Shown here piece after piece: positions 1 through 6,470 of a stretch of DNA of 37,351 nt. The DNA is from DASUBN01 sp964584665 (GTDB lineage: Bacteria; Pseudomonadota; Gammaproteobacteria; Natronospirales; REEB76): assembly GCA_964584665.1 (NCBI GenBank), contig CAZPAO010000021.1, positions 1-37,351 on the forward strand, in the 5' to 3' direction. Position numbers and translations under genes: made by a program. Below the pieces are notes generated by a model. The model worked only from the letters and a program-made list of their open reading frames with translations. It did not search any database and was not told the origin of the DNA. How positions within the stretch are numbered: the stretch's first letter is position 1; each line of letters begins with the position of its first letter.

Positions 1-15
1 CCCGTGACGCGAGTG

Positions 16-69
16 CCCACACAAGTTACTTGATCATGTTGTTAAAGAGCGGGCCAGGGACAGTGTCCC
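16..69 (-). promoter_or_regulatory. rRNA operon leader with boxB-like hairpin, boxA and boxC
   Basis: Read leftward, this is the antitermination leader of an rRNA operon whose 16S gene must lie beyond position 1. A perfect boxA (GCTCTTTAACA) sits at 40-50. A boxC-like TGTGTGGG at 16-23 is followed by GCACTCG, as in E. coli rrn leaders. A GGGAC/GTCCC hairpin at 57-69 occupies the boxB position just upstream of boxA. The order boxB-boxA-boxC and the promoters upstream identify this as the leader rather than the 16S-23S spacer. Known role: the boxA RNA binds NusB/NusE to prevent Rho termination. The rRNA genes themselves are not in the window. Confidence 0.88.
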
Positions 70-82
70 AGGCAGACCGACC

Positions 83-110
83 ATTATACAGGTCAATACT
101 GCCCGGTCAA
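83..110 (-). promoter_or_regulatory. rRNA operon proximal promoter (P2-like)
   Basis: On the minus strand there is a TTGACC -35 box (105-110), a 16-base spacer and a perfect TATAAT -10 box (83-88). Transcription would begin near 76, immediately before the boxB-like hairpin. It is the downstream member of a tandem pair with the promoter at 170-197, the usual P1/P2 layout of rRNA operons. Confidence 0.85.
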
Positions 111-169
111 CGGATAAAAGGGCTTTTATTCAGACCCTTACCGTGCCTCCCCCAGCGAGAGAGCCGCGC

Positions 170-216
170 ATTATACGGAGCGCGCCGGAAGGGTCAACGG
201 TTTTTTCAGGTTTTTT
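170..216 (-). promoter_or_regulatory. rRNA operon distal promoter (P1-like) with A/T-rich UP element
   Basis: On the minus strand there is TTGACC (192-197), a 16-base spacer and TATAAT (170-175), followed by a GC-rich discriminator (GCGCGGC) of the kind linked to stringent control. Upstream of the -35 box, phased T/A tracts at 201-216 (two runs of six) resemble an UP element for the RNA polymerase alpha subunit. The -35 and -10 hexamers match those of the second promoter at 83-110. Fis sites could not be judged by eye. Confidence 0.85.
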
Positions 217-336
217 ACAGGGATTTTGCCCTGGCGAAAAATCCCGCATATCTCGTGTCAGAGACCCTGCGGAAATCGCCTCCGGCCGCTGCATACTTTA
301 GGCCTATTTTTGTAGGGCTTTCCGAGGGGTCTTGCG

Positions 337-1011
337 ATGGCGATACGCGACTGGCCAGCCGGCGAACGGCCGCGGGAGAAACTGCTCACGAAGGGCGCGG
401 CTTCCCTCTCGGAAGCGGAACTGCTCGCCATCTTCCTGCGCACCGGCGTTAAGGGCAAAAGCGCCGTGGATCTCGCCCGGCAGATGCTGAGCCATTTCGG
501 CGGCCTGAGAGGGCTCCTGAGCGCCTCCCAGGAAGACTTCTGCGCGATGCCAGGCATGGGCCCGGCCAAGTACGCCCAGCTCCAGGCGACCCTGGAGATG
601 GGCCGCCGACACCTGGGGGAAGCCCTCGAACGGGGCAAGCCGCTCACGGATCCGGCCGCCACCCGCAAGTACTTGAGAGCGAAGCTGCGGGACATCCCCC
701 ACGAGGTCTTCGCCTGCCTCTATCTCGATAACCGCCACCGGGTGATCGCATTCGAGGAGCTGTTCCGCGGCACCATCGACGGGGCCAGCGTGCATCCGCG
801 GGAAGTGGTGCGGGCGGCGTTGAAGCACAATGCCGCCGCTTTGATCTTCGCCCACAACCACCCTTCCGGCGTGGCCGAACCCAGCGACTCGGACCGGCGT
901 CTCACCCGCCGATTGCAGGATGCGCTGGCGCTCGTGGACATCCGTACCCTGGACCACTTCGTGGTGGGGGACGGCGAGGTAGTGTCTTTCGCGGAACGGG
1001 GCTGGCTCTAA
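337..1011 (+). CDS. radC: RadC family JAB-domain protein
   Basis: 224 residues, the usual RadC (UPF0758) length. The N-terminal part (about 1-90) is a helix-hairpin-helix-like region with AMPGMGPAKYAQLQA. The C-terminal JAB/MPN+ domain has the metal motif HNHPSG with H173 and H175, followed by SDSD. The fold is that of a metalloprotease or deubiquitinase, but the cellular role of RadC is unsettled and its old link to recombination repair is disputed. A GAGGGG ribosome binding site lies about 8 bases before the ATG. The gene is divergent from the rRNA promoters, 120 bases away from the UP element. A weak TTGCCC/TATCTC pair at 226-254 could be its promoter. In E. coli radC directly precedes rpmB; here a leftward gene intervenes. 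Confidence 0.95.
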   Translation: MAIRDWPAGERPREKLLTKGAASLSEAELLAIFLRTGVKGKSAVDLARQMLSHFGGLRGLLSASQEDFCAMPGMGPAKYAQLQATLEMGRRHLGEALERGKPLTDPAATRKYLRAKLRDIPHEVFACLYLDNRHRVIAFEELFRGTIDGASVHPREVVRAALKHNAAALIFAHNHPSGVAEPSDSDRRLTRRLQDALALVDIRTLDHFVVGDGEVVSFAERGWL

Positions 1012-1022
1012 GAAATCCAGGC

Positions 1023-1051
1023 AAAAAAAGGGCGGCTCTTGCGAGCCGCCC
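1023..1051 (-). terminator. Rho-independent terminator of the FG-GAP gene
   Basis: A perfect 9-base-pair stem (GGGCGGCTC/GAGCCGCCC, 1030-1051) with a 4-base loop is followed, reading leftward, by seven T (A run at 1023-1029). It lies 40 bases past the stop codon at 1092. On the plus strand the hairpin lacks a T run, so it would end radC transcripts only weakly. Confidence 0.85.
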
Positions 1052-1091
1052 TGTATCCCCTCCAGCGCAACGTCAAGCTTGTATCTGGGAA

Positions 1092-2483
1092 TCAGCCTTT
1101 GCTGCCCTTGGCCAGCACCGGGGTCGAGCTCGCGCCCTTCACGCTGGTGCGCGGGTTCTTGGACTTGATGGTGCAGTTGCTCTGGGGCAGGCCCGGGCGG
1201 CGCGCGGTGCCACGATGGCTAACGGGACGGCCGTTGGCCTTGCAGGAACCGAGCAGGGTCGCACCGGAAGAGCCGGCAGAACCCGCGACCACAGGCGTGG
1301 TGTTGAGCAGCAGCGAGGCGGAACTCCAGCCCGAGCTGGCGCCCGTGTTCAGGACCACCAGGTCGAGCCTGCCGTCGCCATCCACGTCAGCCGCCACCAG
1401 GTTTTCCGGATCGTCGCCGACCGTGAAGACCACCTGGCTGTCGAAGCTGATGGTGGTATCACCGGGGTTGGTGTTGTTCATCAGGACCGACACCGTGCCG
1501 TCGCCGGCATTGGCGGACACCAGATCAATCTTGCCGTCGCCATCCACATCCAGGGCCACCACTGAATCAGGGGTGCTGCCGGTTTCGAGGGTCTGTTCCG
1601 CACCGAAACTGGCTGTAGCGGACCCATGAGCGGTGGTGTCCAGCAGCACGGAGAGCGCGTTCTCGCCGTTGTTGGCCACCACGATGTCGGCCTTGCCGTC
1701 GCCATTGATGTCGGCCGTGGTGATCATGTTCGGCCAGCTGCCGACCGCGAACACCTGTTGCGCCGCGAAGCTGGGCACCGTGCCGCCGTTGCCGGTGGTG
1801 TTGATGAGCACCGAGACAGTGGCGTCCATATCGTCCAGCGCGGCGATGTCCGGAAGGCCGTCGCCGTTGAAGTCGCCGGTGGCGATCCAGCGCACACTGC
1901 TGCCCGCAGCGAAGGAGGCGAAATTGGAGAAGGTGACGTTCGAATCGCCGGGCGTCGTGGTGTTGAGGAGCACATCGACCATGATGTCGCCGCTCGACGT
2001 GAGCACCAGGTCAGGCATGCCATCGCCGTTGAAGTCGGCCGTAGCCACGGTGACCACGCCGTCACCGGTGTTGAAATAGACCGGCGCGGCGAAGCTGATG
2101 GCGCTATCGCCGAGCTGGGTGGTGTTGAGCAGCACTTCGACCTGGCTGGAGCCCAGCACTTCGATCAGGTCCGGTTTACCGTCGCCATTGACGTCGGCTG
2201 AGGCCACCTGCATGGGCACATCGCCCAGATAGGACTCAGAGAACGACGTCACGCCGCCGGAAGAGGTGTTGAGCCAGACGGCGCCGTCTGCGGTTACGAC
2301 ATCCGCCAGGCCATCGCCGTTGAAGTCAGCGGTAGTGACACCGTAGACGTTGCTGCCGAGCGGCATATCGGGAGTGGCAGCAAAGCTGGGGGCGGCCGCC
2401 CAGGCGCTGGAGGCGCAGGCGGTGCCGAGCACGAGGGCCAGAGCCCGGGCGATATTAACGATCCGTGTGTCTTGCTTGAGCAT
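1092..2483 (-). CDS. Secreted FG-GAP/VCBS repeat protein
   Basis: 463 residues from the ATG at 2483. This start is chosen over an upstream TTG (2498) because GAGGAG lies 6-8 bases before it. A signal peptide is clear: a basic start, a hydrophobic core (ALALVLGTACASS) and an AWA cleavage site. The mature part carries at least seven repeats with a calcium-binding core of the type D-x-(N/D)-G-D-G-x-x-D, for example DFNGDGLADVV and DVDGDGRLDLVV, spaced about 50-60 residues apart. Such repeats build an integrin-like beta-propeller. The C-terminal ~45 residues are a basic, Pro/Arg/Lys-rich tail with no recognised sorting signal. No enzyme domain is visible, so binding or adhesion is an inference. 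It stands alone, against the flow of radC and rpmB. Confidence 0.88.
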   Translation of the reverse strand: MLKQDTRIVNIARALALVLGTACASSAWAAAPSFAATPDMPLGSNVYGVTTADFNGDGLADVVTADGAVWLNTSSGGVTSFSESYLGDVPMQVASADVNGDGKPDLIEVLGSSQVEVLLNTTQLGDSAISFAAPVYFNTGDGVVTVATADFNGDGMPDLVLTSSGDIMVDVLLNTTTPGDSNVTFSNFASFAAGSSVRWIATGDFNGDGLPDIAALDDMDATVSVLINTTGNGGTVPSFAAQQVFAVGSWPNMITTADINGDGKADIVVANNGENALSVLLDTTAHGSATASFGAEQTLETGSTPDSVVALDVDGDGKIDLVSANAGDGTVSVLMNNTNPGDTTISFDSQVVFTVGDDPENLVAADVDGDGRLDLVVLNTGASSGWSSASLLLNTTPVVAGSAGSSGATLLGSCKANGRPVSHRGTARRPGLPQSNCTIKSKNPRTSVKGASSTPVLAKGSKG

Positions 2484-2543
2484 GTTCCTTCTCCTCAAGT
2501 TGCGGTTAGACCCGAGATTCGGGCTTTAGGGCGAGACTTGAGG
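2484..2543 (-). promoter_or_regulatory. Leader stem that can hide the ribosome binding site of the FG-GAP gene
   Basis: In the minus-strand mRNA, CCTCAAGT (2536-2543) is perfectly complementary to ACTTGAGG (2493-2500), whose GAGG is part of the Shine-Dalgarno sequence. The 35-base loop holds a second 5-base-pair hairpin (CCCGA/TCGGG, near 2510-2523). Further upstream, GAGGC and GCCTC segments could form a competing pairing. This is direct complementarity; regulation by it is an inference. Confidence 0.5.
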
Positions 2544-2808
2544 GAGGCTTGATGGGCCTTCCTGGCCTCGTCTGTCGGCCCCCGGCTATCCGGCCCGGGC
2601 CTTGAGCCGCTCACCCCAGAAGGGTCGTGCAGCGCATGGGAGGAGTATTGGCGAGGCGACGTTTTTCCCCCATCGGGGGGCGGCGGGTCGTGGTCTCAGG
2701 AGAACCCTTATATGGGCATAGGGCCACCCCCTGCCCCCTTCCCGCCGGGGTGGGAGGGTCCGAGGGCCCCCGGACCCCTATCGGGAGGCCCGGAAGACCA
2801 TCTTTGGC
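2544..2808. other. Non-coding stretch between the FG-GAP gene and rpmB
   Basis: No convincing gene is seen. A 62-codon open frame at 2627-2815 has no supporting features. The stretch is very GC-rich with G and C runs. It holds a 5-base-pair CCCCC/GGGGG hairpin (2667-2679) and a 7-base-pair hairpin GGGTCCG/CGGACCC (2756-2777). Neither has a T run on either strand, so neither looks like an intrinsic terminator. It must contain the promoter of the leftward FG-GAP gene, but no good -35/-10 pair was found. Confidence 0.5.
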
Positions 2809-2836
2809 TTGCTAAACGGGCCCCGGCTGCTAAAAT
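2809..2836 (+). promoter_or_regulatory. Likely sigma-70 promoter of rpmB-rpmG
   Basis: TTGCTA (2809-2814), a 16-base spacer and TAAAAT (2831-2836) precede rpmB, placing the transcript start near 2843 and giving a leader of about 48 bases. Confidence 0.6.
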
Positions 2837-2845
2837 AGCCGCCCT

Positions 2846-2865
2846 TTCGCCCAGCCTTGGGCGAA
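2846..2865 (+). promoter_or_regulatory. Hairpin at the 5' end of the rpmB leader
   Basis: A perfect 8-base-pair stem (TTCGCCCA/TGGGCGAA) with a 4-base loop begins a few bases after the predicted transcript start. It leaves the AGAGGA ribosome binding site before rpmB exposed. It may stabilise the mRNA or serve as a feedback site; neither is shown by the sequence. Confidence 0.45.
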
Positions 2866-2890
2866 GCGTTCAAATCCAGAGGATCCAGTC

Positions 2891-3127
2891 ATGTCGAGAG
2901 TCTGCCAGGTCACGGGCAAAGCCCCGACCACCGGTAACAACGTCTCGCACGCCAACAACAAGACGCGTCGCCGTTGGCTGCCGAACCTGCATACCCATCG
3001 CTTCTGGCTCGACGCTGAGAAGCGCTTCGTACGCCTGCGCGTCTCCTCCAAGGGCATGCGCACCATCGACAAGCTGGGCATCGACGCCGTGGTTGAAGAG
3101 ATCCGTGCCCGCGGCGAAAAGGTCTGA
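2891..3127 (+). CDS. rpmB: 50S ribosomal protein L28
   Basis: 78 residues, the normal bacterial L28 length. The start MSRVCQVTGKAP is the family signature, followed by NNVSHANNKTRRRWLPNLH, typical of the gammaproteobacterial form. It is highly basic, as expected for an rRNA-binding protein of the large subunit. The ATG follows an AGAGGA ribosome binding site. rpmG starts 11 bases after the stop, and both are probably made from the promoter at 2809-2836. Confidence 0.98.
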   Translation: MSRVCQVTGKAPTTGNNVSHANNKTRRRWLPNLHTHRFWLDAEKRFVRLRVSSKGMRTIDKLGIDAVVEEIRARGEKV

Positions 3128-3138
3128 GGTAAACAGCC

Positions 3139-3294
3139 ATGCGTGAGAAGATCAAACTCGTATCCAGCGCCGACACCGGCCACTACTACACCACCACCAA
3201 GAACCGCCGCCTGCATCCGGACAAGATGGAAGTGAGCAAGTTCGACCCGGTCGTGCGCAAGCATGTGAAGTACAAGGAAGCCAAGATCAAGTAA
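3139..3294 (+). CDS. rpmG: 50S ribosomal protein L33
   Basis: 51 residues: starts MREKIKLVSSADTGHYYTT, contains TKNRRLHPDKME and ends VKYKEAKIK. These are hallmarks of L33. It is the form without the CxxC zinc-ribbon cysteines (the C- type), so it does not bind zinc. It follows rpmB by 11 bases with a GAGGT ribosome binding site that overlaps the rpmB stop codon. A strong terminator follows at 3318-3346. In E. coli the next gene is mutM; here mutM lies about 5.4 kb further on. Confidence 0.97.
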   Translation: MREKIKLVSSADTGHYYTTTKNRRLHPDKMEVSKFDPVVRKHVKYKEAKIK

Positions 3295-3317
3295 TCGGGC
3301 TTCTGCTCAAGAGAGCA

Positions 3318-3346
3318 TAAAAAAACCCGCCTTCCGGCGGGTTTTT
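3318..3346. terminator. Bidirectional Rho-independent terminator
   Basis: An AAAAACCCGCC/GGCGGGTTTTT stem with a TTCC loop (3321-3346) has a T run on the plus strand and, owing to the A run from 3318, also on the minus strand. It lies between the convergent rpmG and desaturase genes and can end both transcripts. Confidence 0.9.
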
Positions 3347-3372
3347 CGTTTCTGGATTTCGACCTAAGGCTT

Positions 3373-4560
3373 TTAAGCCGACTGCGCCTGCATCGAGTAG
3401 CTGCGCAGGTGGGCGGCGAACTCCTGCAGGGAGGCGACACCACTCTGCTCGGCCTCGTGGCACCACTCCTTGAAGTGCTGCAGCAGGATCTCGTTGCTCT
3501 GGGTGTTGTTGTCCCAGATCCGCTCCAGCTTCATGCGGAAACCGTAGACCGTGTCCAGCGCCTGGCTGCGGGCCAGGGCGAGGCGCAGGCGGCGCTCTTC
3601 CATGGCGTTCAGGAGGCCGCGCTCGCGGATCATCAGGCGACGGGTGCCAGTGAGGAGCTTGGTGCGCATGGGGTGGGCGCCGCGCTTCTCCTGCTTGTAG
3701 GCAGGCACGATGACCTTGCGGCCGTAATGGCGCAGCACGTGCAGGCGGTTCAGGATCACCGCCTGGACCGTATCCAGGCCCACCTGGGCTTCCTGGTTCA
3801 TGACCGGGGTGGGAGCCACGCGACGGATCTTCACCAGACCCAGCCAATTCAGGGCGCGGATGTACCACCAGCCGATGTCGAACTCCCAGGCCCGCAGGGC
3901 GAACTTGGCGGAACTCGGGAAGGCGTGGTGGTTATTGTGCAGTTCTTCGCCGCCTAGGATCACGCCCCAGGGCAGCACGTTGGTGGCCGCGTCCTTGCAC
4001 TCGAAGTTGCGGTAACCGGCGTGGTGGCCGATGCCGTTGACGACGCCGGCGGCGAAGAACGGGATGGCCATCATCTGTATGGCCCACAGGCTCAGGCCCG
4101 GGATGCCGAATAGCAGGAGGTTGACCACGAGGAGGATGGCGACGCCCATCTTGCCGTGGGCGGTATAGACGTTCCGCTCCATCCAGTCCGCGGGGGTACC
4201 GCGGCCGTACTTCTCGAGGGTCTCGGGATTCTTGGCCTCTTCCCTATAGAGTTCGGCGCCTTCCAGCACCACCTTGGCCAGGCCCTTGTGCTTGGGGCTA
4301 TGCGGGTCCTCGGGGGTCTCGCACACGGCGTGGTGCTTGCGGTGCACCGCCACCCATTCCTTGGTGAGCATGCCGGTGGACAGCCACAGCCAGGCGCGCA
4401 TCACATGGCTCACCGCCGGGTGCATGTCGAGCCCGCGATGGGTCGCGGTGCGATGCAGGTACAGGGTGACGCTCATGATGGTGAAGTGGATGGCGATGGC
4501 GCCGACCACGAAATACGCCCAGACCGGGATATTGAGGAGACCGTGAAGGAGGAAGTGCAA
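3373..4560 (-). CDS. Membrane fatty-acid desaturase (delta-9 type)
   Basis: 395 residues. It inserts a double bond into acyl chains of lipids or acyl-CoA, using a di-iron centre and outside electron donors. All three histidine boxes of the membrane desaturase family are present: HRTATH (H36, H41), HRKHH (H73, H76, H77) and HNNHH near residue 208. Hydrophobic segments lie at about 8-32 and 135-175. The C-terminal ~140 residues are soluble, charged and helical and run past the catalytic domain. The closest known type is P. aeruginosa DesA/DesB, but which one cannot be told by eye. The start is a TTG; no upstream ATG exists in frame and the next internal Met would remove part of the first hydrophobic segment. 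It is divergent from the ABC operon. Confidence 0.9.
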   Translation of the reverse strand: MHFLLHGLLNIPVWAYFVVGAIAIHFTIMSVTLYLHRTATHRGLDMHPAVSHVMRAWLWLSTGMLTKEWVAVHRKHHAVCETPEDPHSPKHKGLAKVVLEGAELYREEAKNPETLEKYGRGTPADWMERNVYTAHGKMGVAILLVVNLLLFGIPGLSLWAIQMMAIPFFAAGVVNGIGHHAGYRNFECKDAATNVLPWGVILGGEELHNNHHAFPSSAKFALRAWEFDIGWWYIRALNWLGLVKIRRVAPTPVMNQEAQVGLDTVQAVILNRLHVLRHYGRKVIVPAYKQEKRGAHPMRTKLLTGTRRLMIRERGLLNAMEERRLRLALARSQALDTVYGFRMKLERIWDNNTQSNEILLQHFKEWCHEAEQSGVASLQEFAAHLRSYSMQAQSA

Positions 4561-4595
4561 GGTAGTGACCTGTATGACTGTACTAATTATGTTTA

Positions 4596-4624
4596 ACTAT
4601 AGGGGACCGGATTTGCCCAGTCCA
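4596..4624 (-). promoter_or_regulatory. Likely promoter of the desaturase gene
   Basis: On the minus strand, TGGACT (4619-4624), a 17-base spacer and TATAGT (4596-4601) stand in an A/T-rich pocket just upstream of the TTG start. The match is 4/6 at -35 and 5/6 at -10. The promoter is divergent from the one at 4643-4671, so the two regions nearly touch. Confidence 0.5.
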
Positions 4625-4642
4625 TCCGGGTATCCCTGAGGC

Positions 4643-4671
4643 TTGCAAATCGGGGCCTCGGGCCGTAAAAA
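4643..4671 (+). promoter_or_regulatory. Likely promoter of the ABC cassette-mutM-cobO operon
   Basis: TTGCAA (4643-4648), a 17-base spacer and TAAAAA (4666-4671) lie about 84 bases before the first start codon. It is the best -35/-10 pair in the divergent intergenic region. Confidence 0.45.
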
Positions 4672-4754
4672 GGCCTCCATTCCGCTCCGCCACTGCGCAA
4701 AAATGCGCCAACGGGGCCTTAAACAACCCGTCGCCGCGGAAACACATCGCCGCC

Positions 4755-5729
4755 ATGCCTACCGGGACCCTCACGAACGCCGCCCCGCTGATAAAGGTGG
4801 AGAACCTCTACCGTTACTATGGGCAAAGGGCCGCGGTACAAGACCTCTCCCTCACCCTGGCCAAGGGCGAGATCCTGGGCCTGCTGGGGCCGAACGGCGC
4901 CGGCAAGACCAGTACCCTGCAGATGCTCTCGGGCAACCTCGCCCCCAGCGCCGGGCGCATCCTCATCGATGGGGTGGACCTGCTGGACGAGCCCCTCGCG
5001 GCCAAGGCCGCCATCGGCTACCTGCCGGAGATACCCCCGCTCTACCCCGACCTCACGGTGGACGAATACCTCCTCTACTGCGCCGCACTGCACCGGCTGC
5101 CCGCGACTAAGCGCCGCGGCGCCTGCGACAGCGCCCGGGAACGCTGCGGTCTGAAGGACGTGGGCCGCCGCATCATCGGCAACCTGTCCAAGGGCTACCA
5201 GCAGCGGGTGGGCATCGCCCAGGCGATCCTGCATTCCCCGGCGGTGGTGATCCTCGATGAACCCACGGTGGGCCTCGACCCGATCCAGATCCGCGAGGTG
5301 CGCGCGCTCATCAGTGAGTTAGGCAAGGAACACGGGGTGATCCTGTCCACCCACATCCTGCCGGAGGTGCAGGCAGTGTGCAGCCGGGTGCAGATCGTGC
5401 ACCGCGGCCGGACCGTGTTCAGCGACAGCCTGGCGGGCCTCGCCGAGCGCATGGAGATCCTGAGCGTGGTGCTGGAGTGCCGGCAACTGCCGCCGATAAA
5501 GGACCTGCGCGCCATCGAAGGCGTGCAGTCCGCGGAGAAGCTGGACAACCGCCGCGCGCGGCTGCGGCTCGCGCCGGACGCGGACCCGGTCGAGGCCATC
5601 GCCACCCTGGCGGTGAAGAACAAGTGGGGCCTGCGCGGCCTGACCCCCGAGTACAAGTCCCTGGAGCAGGTGTTCGTGGACATCACCACCGCCGACGATG
5701 CCCAGTCGGACGTGGAGAGCGCCGCATGA
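4755..5729 (+). CDS. ABC transporter ATP-binding protein (GldA/CcmA-like)
   Basis: 324 residues. Cytoplasmic ATPase that would drive the permease encoded next. Walker A is GPNGAGKT (45-52), the signature is LSKGYQQRVG, Walker B is VVILDEPTVGLD and the switch histidine is in ILSTHILPE. After the ~220-residue ATPase domain comes a ~90-residue C-terminal extension common in this export-type subfamily. It is the first gene of a four-gene cassette also found in other bacteria and named after gliding-motility genes gldA/gldF/gldG, although in Proteobacteria its substrate is unknown. Its stop overlaps the permease start (ATGA). GC content is high, like the neighbours. Confidence 0.92.
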   Translation: MPTGTLTNAAPLIKVENLYRYYGQRAAVQDLSLTLAKGEILGLLGPNGAGKTSTLQMLSGNLAPSAGRILIDGVDLLDEPLAAKAAIGYLPEIPPLYPDLTVDEYLLYCAALHRLPATKRRGACDSARERCGLKDVGRRIIGNLSKGYQQRVGIAQAILHSPAVVILDEPTVGLDPIQIREVRALISELGKEHGVILSTHILPEVQAVCSRVQIVHRGRTVFSDSLAGLAERMEILSVVLECRQLPPIKDLRAIEGVQSAEKLDNRRARLRLAPDADPVEAIATLAVKNKWGLRGLTPEYKSLEQVFVDITTADDAQSDVESAA

Positions 5730-6466
5730 TGGCCTTCACCATCGCCTGGCGCGAGCTGCGCAACCTGTTCCTCTCGCCGCTCGCCTGGGTGCTCCTGTTC
5801 GCGGTGCAGCTCATCCACGGCTGGCTGTTCGCGGTGTACGTGGAAGGCGTCCTGGCCGCGCCGCCCAACGGGGTGACGGGCGTCACCGACCTGGTGGCCG
5901 GCAACCTGTTCGGCGTGGCGAGCTTCCTCATGCTGCTGGTGGTGCCGCTGCTCTCGATGCGCCTCTTCAGCGAGGAGCGCCGCAACGGCAGCCTGACGCT
6001 GCTGCTCTCGGCGCCGGTGCGGGTGAGCGAGATCGTGCTGGGCAAGTATCTCGGCCTCATGGGCCTCCTGGCGCTGATGGTGGCGCTGCTCACGGCCATG
6101 CCCCTGTCGTTGGCGGCGGGCACCCAGCTCGATTACGGCAAGCTCGCGGCCGAGGGCCTGGGGCTGCTGCTGCTGCTCTCCGCCTTCGCCGCCGCGGGGC
6201 TCTTCATGTCCACCCTCACCCGCCAGCCGGTGGTGGCGGCCATCGCGAGCTTCGGCCTCTTGATGTTCCTGTGGGTGATCAGCTCGCTCGGGCGCGGCAA
6301 CCTGCACCTGAGCAGCGGCCTGCATTACCTCTCCCTGCTCGACCATTACTTCTCGCTGCTGCGGGGCACCTTCGACAGCGCCGACGTTATCTTCTACCTG
6401 CTCTTCAGCATCGTGTTCCTGTCCTTGAGCATGTGGCGCCTGGACTCGGCGCGGCTGCAGGCTTAG
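5726..6466 (+). CDS. ABC-2 type permease (GldF-like)
   Basis: 246 residues. The start ATG at 5726 overlaps the stop of the ATPase gene (ATGA), showing translational coupling. About six membrane segments are visible: near 14-36, 60-80, 108-130, 140-160, 168-185 and 218-236. The cytoplasmic loop holds SEERRNGSLTLLLSAPV, a motif typical of ABC-2 permeases next to their ATPase contact. Together with the ATPase it should form the core transporter. The family is used for lipids, polysaccharides and drugs as well as gliding-related export, so the substrate cannot be named. Confidence 0.9.
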   Translation: MMAFTIAWRELRNLFLSPLAWVLLFAVQLIHGWLFAVYVEGVLAAPPNGVTGVTDLVAGNLFGVASFLMLLVVPLLSMRLFSEERRNGSLTLLLSAPVRVSEIVLGKYLGLMGLLALMVALLTAMPLSLAAGTQLDYGKLAAEGLGLLLLLSAFAAAGLFMSTLTRQPVVAAIASFGLLMFLWVISSLGRGNLHLSSGLHYLSLLDHYFSLLRGTFDSADVIFYLLFSIVFLSLSMWRLDSARLQA

Positions 6467-6470
6467 AGCC

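Noticed and set aside
2667..2679. CCCCC/GGGGG hairpin as a terminator
   Set aside because: It has no T run after the stem on either strand; the T run on the plus strand precedes the stem.
2544..2700. Structured upstream region of the FG-GAP gene as a known c-di-GMP or cobalamin riboswitch
   Set aside because: The conserved cores of those classes (such as GCAAACC with the GCAAAGCC block, or the B12 box GCCACTG) were not found.
2627..2815. 62-codon plus-strand frame upstream of rpmB
   Set aside because: Low-complexity Gly/Pro/Arg translation from a GC-rich non-coding stretch, no ribosome binding site, and it overlaps the likely rpmB promoter.
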